Origin: Centroberyx gerrardi
Taxonomy: Eukaryota > Chordata > Actinopteri > Beryciformes > Berycidae
DNA length: 64,000 bases
Direction of reading: 5' to 3'
Assembly (NCBI RefSeq): GCF_048128805.1
Contig: NC_136010.1
Coordinates: 17,557,480 to 17,621,479, forward strand
The notes under the pieces were generated by a model that worked only from the letters and a program-made list of their open reading frames with translations, was not told the DNA's origin and made no database searches. The position numbers and the translations under genes are program-made. This document shows positions 1 through 13,474 of the stretch, piece by piece; within the stretch, counting starts at the first letter, position 1, and the number at the start of each line of letters is the position of its first letter.

Positions 1-545
1 ATATAATACAGTAGACACAACTGCAACATCTCGGTCAGACTAATTCAGCAGCCTTAGGGCCTAATTAAATGAGTGGTTAACTAAGCAGGCAGCACTATTT
101 TTTAATATATTACTGCAGCTGCAGTGACCATGAAACAGCATAAAACTATATGCCCTATCTGTTGTGAGTCCTCCATCAATTGAATAGTAAATTAGCGTTA
201 GGGAGTTTTATCAAAGCATGTAAAGACATTATCAAGCTCCAGCTCAGGCACTGCTCAAACTATATTAGCAGATAAGTTTGAAAAGTTATTCTGATTAATA
301 TTTCTTCACATTTTACCAAACAGGACAAGCTTCATCAGTAGCTTACATGTCCATACCCTCTGGCCAGCTGTGATTTTATGCTAATTCTATTCTGGAGAAA
401 CTAAAAGAAAATAAATGTTTTACAGTACAAATTTCAAGAGGAATCAGCCACCATCTGCCATCCTTTTTTGTGTGGTACACAATCGTTCAACTTGGACAAA
501 GGCATGAAGTTAAAGAAAGAATCAATACTTTTTTATTTGCCTCGC

Positions 546-776
546 TGTGTGTGTGTGTGTTTCTTTGGTTGGGTGAGGTGGAGGGTGTGTGTGTGTGTGT
601 GTGTGTGTCTGGGGGGGGTGAGTGGTTATTGTGAGGACTCTGAACACGCCCAGAGAAATGAACACACACAGCAGAAGACTCAGGCTCCCTGCTGCGTTCT
701 GCCAGAGAGAAAAGGACAACAGGCAATGACACACGCACCACAGGGAACATACACTGCACATAAACATACAGACATG

Positions 777-808
<32 letters not shown>

Positions 809-932
809 CACACACATACACATACACAGAGGCTACATATGCATGGAAACACACAAATAAACACACATACAGAAACAGGCACAAAGGCAGACAAATTGAA
901 CAGCATTTTAAGATATATCCTCGGGCACGCGT

Positions 933-975
<43 letters not shown>

Positions 976-997
976 ACACACACACACACACACACTG
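546..997. repeat. Cluster of GT/CA microsatellites
   Basis: Three alternating purine-pyrimidine blocks lie close together: GT at about 546-560 and 585-608, CA at about 777-815, and CA at about 935-995 with one short interruption. They account for the cysteine/valine-rich and threonine/histidine-rich reading frames on both strands. I see no gene in them. Confidence 0.9.
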
Positions 998-2582
998 ACA
1001 CAGACTTTCGAAAGAGCACTGCCGGTTCAATACAATATTGTAGCTTATGGAGAGCCATGTGTTCAGGCTAGAAATCATCAGCACAGTGGAATCAGCTGCA
1101 AAGTATGTCAAAACAGTGGTGACAGGTGGCGCCTTAAAGCTGGAAATGGTCCCATGTGAAAGTCACACTAATAAGACAGGGAGGGAAAACACAGCTGATG
1201 TATGTGAGTGTGGACCGGTGAGGAAGACTAAGGGTAAAATGAAATGGCTGAACTATCTGGCTCCATTCACAACGCATTCAAAAATAATTGGAAGCGCTGA
1301 AAATCAAAAGAGCATTTCAACAATATTTCACTACCAGTGCACAATAGAGAGGAGCAATTATGAGCGCCGAGGCACACCACTCTGAGACAAATGGATCTGA
1401 AATTGATTTGCATCTATAAATGGTTGGCTGTTATAAATTATTTCTCCAGATTTGCTCTCTAGAATGGCTATAATGGATTTCAATTCTTTTCTTTTCAATT
1501 ATAGGTGATGGAAGTCTTATCCACAGGAATAAAGCCGTCAGCTATTGTACGTTTTTTCTGGTTCCCTTTACTTGGAACTGGCTCATTTTGAAAATCCCAC
1601 TGGGCTTTCAGTGAGTGAATCACAGTGTAGTGTAAAAGTTGAGGGTCAGGGCAGACACTGTGCAACCTCTTAACAAGCTGAGGTTGCCATGGTGACCTAC
1701 AAAGGACTCAAAGGAGGCTGACCTGACCAACAGCTCATTCAGACAGAAACGCACTGCGATCCTAACACCAATCTTACCACGGGTCTCTTGTTCCACACAC
1801 TTAGTGTATGCCTGTGTGCGCACGTGTGTATTTGTTTATCTTCTGTAATTACAGCTTTTTTTCACAGTACACAGGGAGAGAAAAAAAAAGAAACCCAACA
1901 TCGCACTGAAATGTTCTCTTCAGCTCAGGTCTGCACAGCTAAAGCACAGCTAATGAGAGGTATCATTCATAGCGCTGGCGTCGTTTCACTGAAATACACT
2001 ACATGACTTGATGAGAGCCTCAGCTTGCTTTGCTGCACAAATCAGAGCGGTGTCAAAAGAGAGAAAAACACGCAGCGTTCTCTCCTGCATCTACATATAG
2101 ACATTTTGAATTGCGTGTGACGCTCCAATTAAACTGAAGTAGGTCTCAAATGGAGGGGAAGTTTGAATTCGACGTCTGCTGAAAACGCCAGCGTCAAACA
2201 CTGAGACCGTTAATACCGATGCAGAAGTATAGCTGCAACGCTCACTCAAGGAAACGGCTGGTTGTGGGGAACTGGAAGGCTTCAACCGAGTCCTCCTGAA
2301 GGAAGAGGGCGGACGATTATGAATAAAGTAGGGAGTTTTTTGTCTGGGAAACATATCAGTTGTTTTCCACCCATGATTTATCAAGCCTGGTAGTGTAGTG
2401 TTATCCTCTTTACAATCAATACTAGCTCTCACAGCGTAGCCTCAATTGGCAGGCTTATAGCTCTTAGAGACATATATCCTAAAATGCAGTTCAGTTTGAC
2501 CCCATTTACATTCCCTGAGCGTTCAAGTGCAACAGTAATCTCGCTGTCTGTCTACATCTAAACCACTGCTTGGCCCTGACTC

Positions 2583-2587
<5 letters not shown>

Positions 2588-2627
<40 letters not shown>

Positions 2628-2644
2628 CGCCTCCATCTCTCTTT

Positions 2645-2685
<41 letters not shown>
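2588..2685. repeat. Paired TC microsatellites
   Basis: Two CT/TC runs, at about 2588-2626 and 2649-2685, are separated by a short mixed spacer. On the minus strand they are GA runs. They lie in the left gene-free region. Confidence 0.9.
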
Positions 2686-2689
<4 letters not shown>

Positions 2690-4349
2690 TCTCTCGACCA
2701 GCCTCTGTTACTTATTATGCATCTTTCTTCCCTCTTCCCTATCTGAACTCGAACAGCCCACTTCCGCAAAATCATTTGTCAGTCTTTAAACGCTAATAGA
2801 ACACACAATGCATGCCACTCAAAATTATCTCCGCTCGCTGATATCAGTGTATAATTAAAACAACACTGTCCTTAATAAGGTGTCAGAGGTGATAACGCCG
2901 GGCGCTGATAACTCTTTAAGCACACACACACACACACACACACATGCAAACACATACACACATGCAATCAACCCCTTGTTACCAAGCAACAATAGAGTTA
3001 TAATGAGTGGGTCCATCAGGCCACAAAAATAATTTCCAAGTATAAGGAGTAATGTGATTGCTATGTGGCCTTGCATAAGTAGGTAATTGTCTTTTTTTTA
3101 ATTTGCTATTTTAATTAACCTTTATTTCACACACAACTCTTCTTAGTATGCTATACATTATGAGCAGTGCTATCTCTGTTTTCAATTAACGATAATTTGG
3201 GATCAAGAATTACATTCATCTGCTCTTTAACATTTGTCTGGAAGATTTAAAGATCAGATTGAATCTATTAATAGCTGGTCAGCCGGGGAGGTTTGTGGAC
3301 TTTCTGGCAGCGATCAGTTTGCAGACGAGCTCTAGCTGTGCTGTAAACCAGAAGGCTGCTTACGAGGTTAAAAGGCAGAGACTCTGAGTCCTGTTAGAGG
3401 ATAGCGCTGTAATTAGGACCTGAGGGCGTCTATGAGTGCGACACACCGTCCGATCAACCTTGTTGTCTACTGCTCCGACTGCGAACATATTGCCTGGTCC
3501 CTAATTGAGCACAAAAATGTTATTGAGGTGGGCGAGTGGCTGAGGCTGGACCAGCAAGCCCCTGCAGGGCAGTCAGCAGCAGCAGGCACCAGAGACTGCC
3601 GACTGGAGGAGCATAATAAGTTACTGCTGCCACCTTAAACAGGTGTGTCCCTGTCAAGCAGAGGACACAGAGAGAGAGCCGGGCCAGAAAACAAGCCTGA
3701 CAAAGCCTCGGCTTCAACTTCAGCTCCGCTCTACTTATCAGAGCAGCAGAAAAACAATGACCAGCAGAGAGTAAACAACAAAAGAAAAGCCAATTTGCTG
3801 TTTCAGATATACCTGTCATTCCCAACCTTGGCTGCCTGCTGCGGTGACTGATGTCCTCTATTTAGGGTGGTTGTCTGAACATCAGTCACTGAGTGGTAAT
3901 GCCTGTTTTACCTAATGTCAATGCATAGCAGTATGAGTGATGAGTTTAATTTCATTTCATTATGTAAAGAGGATTGCATCATATTTTGTTGTGAGTGTGT
4001 GGGAGGTAAACGTAGTAAAAGAAGAATGAACAGATCAGTGAGGGAGGATTAGATCCTTTTTCCACTTGCTTTGTTTGTATTTCACCTTGATAATGGAAGT
4101 GATCAATTTACATCTGTGATGGGCTCGAGTCCACTCATCAGGTCTGAATCAGACGGTAATTAAAAGCTTGTCCTTAGTACCACTCCAGAGCCATTTTGGC
4201 TCTTCACATCTGCCAGTGGTACAAAGTTATTAGATAGCAAAGAGGAATACTAGCTTATTCAAATGCAGCTTCACAGACAAAGGTCAGCTGGAGTAAATTA
4301 TGGTGTATGGTTGTCTGTTATACAGTTTAACACTGACACTGAAATACAT

Positions 4350-4350
<1 letters not shown>

Positions 4351-4399
<49 letters not shown>
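4351..4399. repeat. CA microsatellite
   Basis: This is an uninterrupted CA run of about 24 units. Shorter CA/GT runs in the same gene-free region lie at about 2921-2943, 5522-5557, 6379-6404 and 7267-7293. A TC run lies at about 6184-6230. Confidence 0.9.
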
Positions 4400-4401
<2 letters not shown>

Positions 4402-4639
4402 ACACACACGCACAAATCATTAAGGGATAGCCCTCGTCATTATGAGTAATCAGTAAGTGAGCAAAGAAGAGCATCCTGGGCAACATGAGAGAAATGAGCT
4501 GAGCTGTTCACATAGACACCACACCGTCCTTTTGAGTTTGAGCCAAAATGACCTTTTTTGGGAATTTTACAGCAGTTCAATCACCATATTATACAAAGTG
4601 TAATTAGGAATTTGTTTCTTTGCGTATCCCAGAGACACA

Positions 4640-4770
4640 CACACATGTATTTCACCAGAGGGGTCAGGGAGCAGGGGCAGGTAGGGGAACAGACACACTG
4701 GCTGGTGCAGAGATCCAACCCGTGACCTTACAGTCAGGGTGTGATATTAACACATGGCAAGCACCAGATG
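4640..4770 (-). repeat. Possible tRNA-derived SINE fragment
   Basis: Read on the minus strand, the stretch has a tRNA-like head: a run of the type 'gtaaggtcacgggttggatct' around 4710-4735, close to a pol III B box (GGTTCRANYCC), preceded by a sequence like a D/anticodon region. The body and tail are unclear. It is probably an old, diverged SINE copy; the family is not recognised. Confidence 0.35.
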
Positions 4771-4897
4771 ATGGTAGCAATTGTTCTATAAGGGTCACCT
4801 GCCACACTTTAACTGGTACACAAAATGCTCTTGTAATTTGAATTCTGCTGTACTTCATGATGAATTACATATTTGATCTATTGTAGAAGTGAGTGAG

Positions 4898-4924
4898 CAA
4901 GTGAGCCAAAAAGTTTATTTTGGA

Positions 4925-4968
<44 letters not shown>

Positions 4969-5024
4969 TTGTTTTTAGTTTCCCAGCCCTTGACAAGTGA
5001 GCCAAAAAGTTTATTTTGGACACT
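4898..5024. repeat. 31-bp direct repeat flanking an AT microsatellite
   Basis: The 31 bases at 4898-4928 recur identically at 4994-5024. The first copy runs into about 18 AT units (about 4929-4965), followed by 28 bases of unique sequence before the second copy. The arrangement fits a short local duplication, either an insertion with a duplicated target or replication slippage at the AT tract. Confidence 0.9.
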
Positions 5025-5520
5025 GCTGTCTCTCTAACCACCAGGTCCTTCCTGCTTTCCATTTCCTCCTTTCTGTCACCCAATAAGTCACTTTCTGTCT
5101 CTCTCCTGACTCTGCTGTTATTCTGCATTGTATTCCAGGTAGTAAGCAGAAATATCAAGGCGATAATCAAGAAAGTGCAGCATCCTGAGGAGTCTGACTC
5201 TCAACAAATCAACAAACACAGCACACAACAGCCATCAGCCACTGAACTGTGACTCCTGCCACTTATTTCTGCAGACATGCTGTTATTTTCCACAGACACA
5301 TTAAACAGTAAAAACAACAGAAAGAAATGTTCCTTAAACTCAGGCGGCAGGCCAAGACTGGTTAACTGATTAGCTCAGTAACAGCGGTGGAAATGCCAGT
5401 CTGAGGTTGATATAAAGTGCAAAGGCACATCCAGGAAATACTAATCAGTCTTCCAGGCTGTTCTCCCAGGGGACGGCTGTTGTTGTTGTGAATGCCACTG
5501 CCTCCTGCAACAGCAGTTTA

Positions 5521-5559
<39 letters not shown>

Positions 5560-6199
5560 GTGTGTGCGTACTGTATGTGCGTGCATGCATGTGTGCACCT
5601 TTGTCTGATCTTTCTTTTTAAAAAATGAATGTCTCCTACTTTCTCAATAGTTTTCCCTCTGACTATAATAAAACCTTTAATAGGAGCAGATTACATTTAA
5701 CCAAGATCAGCCCGCATATTAATTAAAATAAATGACTCATTAAACTACTCTCAGAATACTACAACGTGCCGGGAGAGTGCTCCCTTTCCCCACTTGTTTC
5801 TATCTCCCGCCGACTCTCCATTCTAAGTCAGCCCATTATAACCTTCATTTCAGTTCTAAATAACGTGCCTCCAGCGCATTTTCCTTTCTTCTCCTCCTTT
5901 TCTTTCATCCATTTGTCCTTGCCTGGTTCAGGCCGGGCTCGTCTCTGCGCTGGGTGTCTGCGTGCCTGACACCTCCAGTGGCTACAGTCTACATCCTCAC
6001 CTGTCACTACTACTGCTCCCATCTGTCTCTTCTCACTTCATCCTGCCCTGCGTCCGTTTCCCTGACCTCATCCGACACCGAGCCCCATCTGTACACACTC
6101 TTGGAGTTTACATAAAAAAGACCTGAGAGCAGGTCCTTTTGCAAGACAGCCGGTTGACTAAAAACCCAACACCTGCCTCATTATCTCTCTCTCTCTCTG

Positions 6200-6230
<31 letters not shown>

Positions 6231-6373
6231 TGCCTCTGTGTATGCCAGCCCTGTTTGTACTATGGTAGGCTTATTTCACTGTTTACAGGTTTAGTCCTTG
6301 TCTGCTATCACTCAGCTCTGTTTACAGTCCATGTTCCCCGACAACAGCACAGGATTTTCGATTGCTGTTTGTT

Positions 6374-6406
<33 letters not shown>

Positions 6407-7264
6407 ATGTGCGTTTGTGTGCGTCTGACTGGACAGAGAAACAAACCTAAGCTCTCCAACATGTCTATATGTGCATGGTGTTTTGCTTCTCAGCCTTGAG
6501 ATGTGAAATCATTTATCACAGCTCATTTCAACTGACCCAGCTGATACAAAACACACACTGCACCGCCCAACCTCTCTGTCTAGACCTTTGCGTCTCCCAA
6601 ACCGACCTCCGGAAACATACAATTAGCTACATCTGGGGTCAGGCGAGTGCCGAGGCGCACGGCGGTCTAAACTGCGGCATCATTCCTCCTCAGTCTCCTC
6701 CTCCTAGACCCCATCCAGCAGTCTGAGTCACAGCTAGCCCTTTGCCAGCCCGCCTCCAGCCCATACAGAATCCGGCCCTCAAGTCACCTGCACTAATCCT
6801 CAGGATAAATAAACCATGTGCAGAGCAGTGCAGCCAACCCGGGCTATTTTCAGCCCCGCTGCTTGTTTTTTTTTCCTTCCCCCGGTCCAAAATGTCTTCA
6901 TAAAAAGCGTTTTCCCCTCTCAGGTCTAGGCAAATAGAGCGTGCTTGAGCGGCACTACTGATCCGTCTAGAAACCAGCTGGAGTCATGGAGACGCTCTGT
7001 GGCCGTCCGTCCTCAAACAACAGGGGGACAAGATTTCTCAGCACAGACCGGCTTCCCCACCAGCAGTTTGGTTTGGGGTTATCGGAGCGGGCGTTATGAT
7101 GAAAGGAGGACATTGAAAAGAGTGATTAGGCAATTAATATATTAAAGCGCTGGTGTTGTTTTGAAGCTCGCTGATTGCAGATGGTGAATCTAGCCATTCC
7201 TCCACCCAATCAAGGCTGCTTCTAGCCTCTGGCTCCCTAGTGGCGAAAATGTTCAGCCCCCCAA

Positions 7265-7298
<34 letters not shown>

Positions 7299-8137
7299 TG
7301 AAACCACACACCACCCTCCATCCTTCCTCCTCTACCCGCACTTAACGATGCTCTCAGCTTCCCCCTACTACTTCCACTGCTGTAAAAAAACCCTGTATGG
7401 GTCAGTTTCCCGGGTCTCAGTGGGTTGGTTTCTCTAACGACTTGTGAGTTGTTGTGTTGCTGTGGGTGTGTTTCTGTGTGTTTCTCTGCAATAGAGTGGA
7501 ATAGAGAGAGTGAGTGAGCGAGAGAGAGAGATAGAGTGAGGGAAAAAGGAGAGAGTGGGTCTTCCCCTGGGTTTGGGGGTTACACAGTAAGTTAAGTGAG
7601 GTGATGGAAACTGGTAGACTGGTGATTTTACATCATCAAGTTGTATGCAGGTTGCTGTGTGACGGTTCACTCTGTTGCTGTTGCGGGCGTGTAAGCGAGG
7701 TGAATGTTTATTAAAGTTCCCGTCTTAAAACATATGCTCAATAAAGTTGCACTCGAACTCTCCTGCTGCGTTTGGCAGTCACACTGCTGACAGATGGTCT
7801 TCGTGTACAGGATTACTCTCCGTTATGAGCTCTGTGTATTCACCTGCTGATCTGGGTAATGTGGTTACCCGCCCCATCAATCAATCTTTGGAGGTGGTCA
7901 GCACTAAATACACTGCGTTCAGCACTGTGGGGCAAATATTAATTTAATCCTGTAAGCATAACATGTTCATCACAGCGCTGTTGGTGGAGCACATTTAAGT
8001 GATTTCACGTGCTCTTAATATTTCCACCTTAAACCTCTCCACCAAGATAGCTTTTTTTTTTTTTGTTTTGCCTGTTTTGTGAAACAGGGAATGAAAAAGG
8101 ATGCCATGGGAACAAGAAGAACAAAGGAAAGGGCAAA

Positions 8138-8140
<3 letters not shown>

Positions 8141-8184
<44 letters not shown>

Positions 8185-8195
8185 GAGAGAGAGAG
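8141..8195. repeat. GA microsatellite
   Basis: Nearly pure GA dinucleotides with one GGG interruption. The leucine/serine-rich minus-strand frames across it are repeat translations. Confidence 0.9.
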
Positions 8196-10747
8196 TAAGA
8201 GAAGGAGAGAGCATGGCATGAAAACATAATGAGGATTGTCATGCCCACGGGGGTGATGTGAGGAATGCACTGTGCAGGGGTTGAGATGAATGAGAGATGT
8301 GGAAAATTGCCTTAGAAGGGAGGGAGAGGGGGGAAAACGAGGATAAACATCACTCGCGAGTTGTGACTGAGAGGTGACACAAGTCTGCTAGTTCAACGCA
8401 GGATGATGTGACCAATTTGGGAGGCAGGATGTGGAGCAGGGCTGGGCTGACCCACAAAGCACCGCGAATGAGGAGTGGGGGGCGGGGGGCGCGGCTCTGC
8501 TTCCCATCTGTCGCTTCAGGCCACGAGAACCTGAGGGAATGCAAGCCTCCGTCTATTCTTGCCAGAGGAAAGATGGGCTGTTTCCCCCCAGAGTCTGGTT
8601 CCTTTCCAGCTACCAGCACGCTGTGTGTTGTCAGGGAAATCTGAGCTCATTGTCACCCCCAGGGTTGCTTTTAGGAGGTTCAGGTTGGGGCTAAAGACCT
8701 CCACGACAGCCAAACTGGACTACTTCAGCCAAACTGGAACTCACACATGATTGTGCGCTGGGTGTGTGCAACTGCAGCGCTCTAACGGAAAGATCAGAGT
8801 GCAGAAGCAAAACTGTATCTGAGATTTTAAGGCTTATATTAAACCCTATTTTTAATATTTACAGTTGCACATTTGCACATCACACCTTTAAGTTTCAAAA
8901 AGGGCAGTGACTCTCATATCACCGCGCCGTCTCGCTTTTTTCTCTTAGGTACAGCATGTCTTACATTTTGCCTCCCAGGAAACTCTAAAAAATCTACAAA
9001 TGCATGTTGCCTTCCTGAGACATGACAGCAGCCATCAGAGTACCGAAATTATAACACAACTGTCACGATAGCAGTGTGCTGGGAGTTTGCAAACACACAT
9101 CTATTCCCCGGGTAGACCTGTCAAAGCCAAAGTTTGACAAACAAAAAAAAGGCCAGGCATCAGACCAAGGGAAAGCGCTCGTCAGAGTGGGACTCCTCTC
9201 TCCCTCTACATCTCTGTCTGTTCTCCTTTGCTGGAGTTCATTGGTAAGTGGGGTTTTTAAACAAGCTCAGTTGCTGTCTACTACAGTAATGCCTCAGAGT
9301 CCAATTAGCAGCGATGATTCTCTTCAACTGTTATTGAGAAGCAAAGGAGGGGAGTGCTGGGTTCATTCAGTAACTCCATAACAACTGCCTACGTCATTTA
9401 TCTTTCCCTCAAAACACTTCGCTGAGTGAATAAACATGGAAACTTGTGCATATGTGTCTGTTTAGATTTAGTTACTGTCTTACTGTCTCATTAGTACCGA
9501 GTGACCGGGGTGCAACAAGCACACATGACGGAAAAACACAACTTTAAAAGCCCTCAGCAATGAGAAAAATGATTTGTGTTTCTCATGCTGCTAAGCTCTA
9601 GTGGGGAATTATCTTTTAAAAGAAACATTTCGGTAGAAAGAATAAACACTCCTATCAGTTGAGTTTTAATACAAAGCCACATGCAAAATCACAAGATAAC
9701 AATTTGGTGACTGTCAAAGTGAACCTGCTTTTAATTGGATAATGCCCAATTTCACGCTCAGTGTTTTCTCGTGCGAACAACATTTCCACTGGCACATCAA
9801 TAATACATATATGTTATCTTCACTCCAGTGACTGACACATATACAAATATCTAATTCCTTATTAGGGGTTGCTGTTCTTCACACTGGCATCTCTTTGAAC
9901 CCTTCCTCAGTTTTACCTCATTTGAAGAGGAGATATTAGCTGATGAGGTGTGGAAAAATAACTTGGTGAAATGATAGTTATGGGACAGAGAGTGAGGGGG
10001 TATTGTGAACTTTCTGAATGTGCCACCAACTGGGAAATCTATCTTCGAGGTATCGTACTCGCACAGTCACACACTTTGTTTTTCACATAATACGGTGCCA
10101 AGTGATCGACAAAAAAGAAGTGATCACGTCAATTCAATTGAGTACTGAATCTCTATTCTTATTAAAGGCTTACAATAGATTTTTATCACCAACTTTTTTT
10201 TCTTTTGATCTTTTTACAAAGAACAGTCAGTTGGGATACCCTCTTTCCCCATTCATCAAGCATTTACAATGAAACAACGAAAAGATTAACAATGCAATGC
10301 ATCAAAGACCGTCTTCAAAGGAAAAGCGTTTTCCAGTTTTCTGGAGCCGTGCGGTGATGTAGATAACAAAGGAAGACGAGAGGAGAGAAATAAAGGCCTT
10401 AAACCTCTCCAGGGGAAACACCTCACTGCTGCCACTATGTTCTGGCCGGATGCAATTTCCTGAGCACCACACTGCTCTTCAAAGAGAAGAGAAATTGCTC
10501 TATCACAGTAGAGTGTTGTGAGGACGGGGGGCTGAAAAACAGTCTTGGGCTCGCGAGCTCCAACTAGTGAAGCTGCTACATAAATTATCCATCCTGCTCA
10601 AATTAGGAGAAAACATGGAAAGGTGGGTGGTTTGAGTGGGTGTTAGTACTACAGACTCACACACACACGCACAGAACAAACAACATGTTATGTAAACTTA
10701 ATATGTGTATTGTACATTCTGAATTCCAATACTTGAATTAATCATTG

Positions 10748-11040
10748 AGGTAGCAGCACCCAAATGGTTAGAAGCGTGAGCTTGCAACCAGAAATCTGGT
10801 TCAAATCTCTCATCTAGCTGGGAGAAATCGGGGTGGGGTGTACAAGAACGGCTCTCCCCAAAAACTACTGTACCATCAAAGTGCCATAGACAGGACTGTG
10901 GCTGTGTAGGACGCCTCCCAGGTGTCCATGTGTATGAATGTGTGTCTAACCATCACTCCCCACCGACAATTACTCTCTTAGGCTGCCACTGTACATACGA
11001 GCTTCTTCTTAGTCAACTTGCCTGGTTAAATACGGGTTAT
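10748..11040 (+). repeat. tRNA-derived SINE remnant
   Basis: The 5' part looks like a tRNA gene. An A-box-like segment (tggttagaagcg) begins near 10,774 and a B box (ggttcaaatct) lies at 10,798-10,808. The body includes 'tgtccatgtgtatgaatgtg' and ends near 11,035 with 'cttgcctggttaaata', a 3' end common to fish tRNA SINEs as I recall. No target duplication could be fixed by eye. Confidence 0.65.
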
Positions 11041-12459
11041 GATGCTATGCAATCCCTTGATATTGATGGTAAAACATTTTTTTTTTCTTCGTTATTTGTA
11101 TTGCAAACTTTATGCTTATAATAGGGGCTGGGCAACAATTCAATATTAGCTTTTGTCGTCTTTCAGTGGAATTGTGACACACAATTCTGCTTTCTAAATT
11201 GATGATAACAAGCTAATTTTAATGGAAAACTCCGACAAAATGAGGTATGGTAGGAATATTATTTGAATATTTCAGTTTTGTTTGACATCACATCACTATT
11301 CGGTTCAATTGGATGAACATTAATTTGATTATTTCACATGTGATTTTGCAAATGTGAGCCATCTATATATATAGATATAGCCATATATATAGATATTGAA
11401 AAAATCCTGATATTGATATAATACCTCCATGGAAGGAGCACCTGCCTGGGCGACTCATTCTCTCACACCACCACTGTATTGATGAGATGCAGCAAACACC
11501 TCAGAAAAGCAGCATTAAAACTAATCCAATCTACTCAGTGAGGTTGTGAGCAGTGTAAAATGATCAATGTTCAGCTCCGGATTAAAAACCTCGAGGGATG
11601 CCAGTGACTATTGGCAACTGTTGCTGGGTGAGCTGACAAAAAACAGCAGGGTTTTATGGCAGGGAGATCCGTTAACCAAGGGGTCCACAGCTCTGCTGCC
11701 TTGCTGCAGACACCGCAGGAAGAAACCACCTTGTACATCAGTCAGCTGCAGATATTGTTCGATTTCACTGTTTATACTTAACATATTCCTTTGAACAGCT
11801 CCATCACATTATTCCACATCCCGTCTCTACAAGTACTCAGTCTCAAAGGACAGTGCTGTACAATGTACAATGCCACCTCCTCCGATGTTGTGAAGTAGAA
11901 AATGATAATAAAAAAGATGAAACCCAAACATTTACTGAGAGCTGTGGGGATTTAAGAAAAAAAGCTCAAAACAATGTTTGATTACAAATTTAAAAAAGGG
12001 ACTTGTTGGCACAGCTTTGAAACATCTTTATACATGGATTGTTATCAAAACCACACATCCCTACTTCATCATTGTACAGCATATAGTTCTGGCAGCACAA
12101 AACCCACTTAACTAGCAAGGAAAAAGGTAAATCAATTGTGATATTGTACTTCTGACTTAATGTAATGATGAGAATGCAAGCCAAAGACTAAGGAGATAGG
12201 GAAGATACCATCCAGCATTGTGTGTTATATATATATATATACAGTATATACGGATATATCGCTGTGGTCATGTAAAAAACTCATAACTCCAATTGTGGTG
12301 ATTTTCATGTTTTAACTTTTTTCCCGACCTGTTGGGCTTATGAAATCCTTTCAAAACCCACTGGATAAATTCAAATTTGCATGGTGGCCAAGCAAAGATG
12401 TGTTTTTCTTAGTTCCTGAAAAGTTGATGGAGATTCAGGTGTTTCACCCAACAATGACG

Positions 12460-12460
<1 letters not shown>

Positions 12461-12500
<40 letters not shown>

Positions 12501-12771
12501 TCCGTCAAACAGCCACAGCAAGTTAAACAGCTACGTACACAATGTAATCATGTATGAAAGCAATAGTTAAATATAATCAACACATACACACAAACACATA
12601 TCTGCATTTGCTGTAACCATTACTTCTCACCAGAGTGGGTTAGGATTCAAACCAGCAGCAGCCACAGGGAAGATGCAGCGTTCAGCCTCCGGTCAGGAGA
12701 GCACATGTTTGTTTCTCCGCATGGTTCACTCAGTGGTTTGCTCTTCCATCACAGCCAGCTGCAGCTCAGCG

Positions 12772-12834
<63 letters not shown>

Positions 12835-12835
12835 G
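12461..12835. repeat. GT and GT-GA microsatellites
   Basis: A GT run at about 12,461-12,499, and a second GT run with one GC step at about 12,774-12,823 that turns into GA up to about 12,835. They lie just left of asic1 exon 2 in the transcribed direction. Confidence 0.85.
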
Positions 12836-13224
12836 GAGGAGCTTTGGTGGAGGAGCTCTCAGATGTCACACTGTACTATATGTATGTATAGAGTCTATAT
12901 AGCCTCAACCCTGACAGATGCTGGCTGACCCGGGGTCTCTGGCATCACCACAGTGGATGTCCCCTCTCATCATCCTTTAACCCACTATAAATAGATAGTT
13001 CCATATAGTAGATTTCCACACAGGAGATGTAACTTTCACCAAAAGGGGTTACTAAGCATCCACAGTAACTATTGCTTCTAGAATGTGTGTAGTTTGCACA
13101 TATTTTGACATAAAGTAATTAGTTACTGTATGCATTTAAGCACCAAAATCAAAAGTACTGTATGGACTGTATTGCTGTTAGGTTTTGTAAACAAACTTCT
13201 TGATCTTCTTGGGATTCAACTTAC

Positions 13225-13430
13225 AACTTTGAAGTCCTCGGGTCGGCACTCTGACCCGTGGAAATGGCAGGACAGCAGCATTTCGCTGATGTCGTGCCCG
13301 GTGCGGTCGTAAAATTCCCGCATGTTGAAGGGACGCGGCTTGAAATTGTGGAAGTCCGCTTTGACCTTCAGCGTCTCCAGAACGCTCTCCTCCACAAGAT
13401 GCACGTCCCTGATCTCATACCTGGACAGAC

Positions 13431-13474
<44 letters not shown>

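Larger units (their letters stand above)
1..13224. other. Left region with no recognised coding exon
   Basis: No open frame here resembles a known protein. The longer frames are translated CA/GT or GA/TC repeats or have no recognisable domain. Because asic1 is transcribed leftward and its exon 2 ends at 13,225 with a good donor, some or all of this stretch may be asic1 intron. I looked for later ASIC exons (the YGKCYTFN region and the GDIGGQMGLF region before the second membrane segment) and found none by eye, but short exons could be missed. What can be seen: many dinucleotide repeats, a 31-bp direct repeat around an AT tract, and one clear and one weak tRNA-derived SINE remnant, each listed separately. 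Confidence 0.6.

Noticed and set aside
468..1159. Several overlapping frames rich in Cys/Val or Thr/His on both strands
   Set aside because: They are translations of GT/CA microsatellites with no domain.
7995..8270. Ser/Leu-rich minus-strand frames
   Set aside because: Translation of a GA repeat read as TC; no initiation context or homology.
8350..8750. GC-richer block with frames in several phases on both strands
   Set aside because: No frame shows a known domain, splice sites do not fit, and no frame stands out over the others.
11361..11395. TATA-rich stretch that looked like a promoter
   Set aside because: It is a short AT repeat with no downstream gene.
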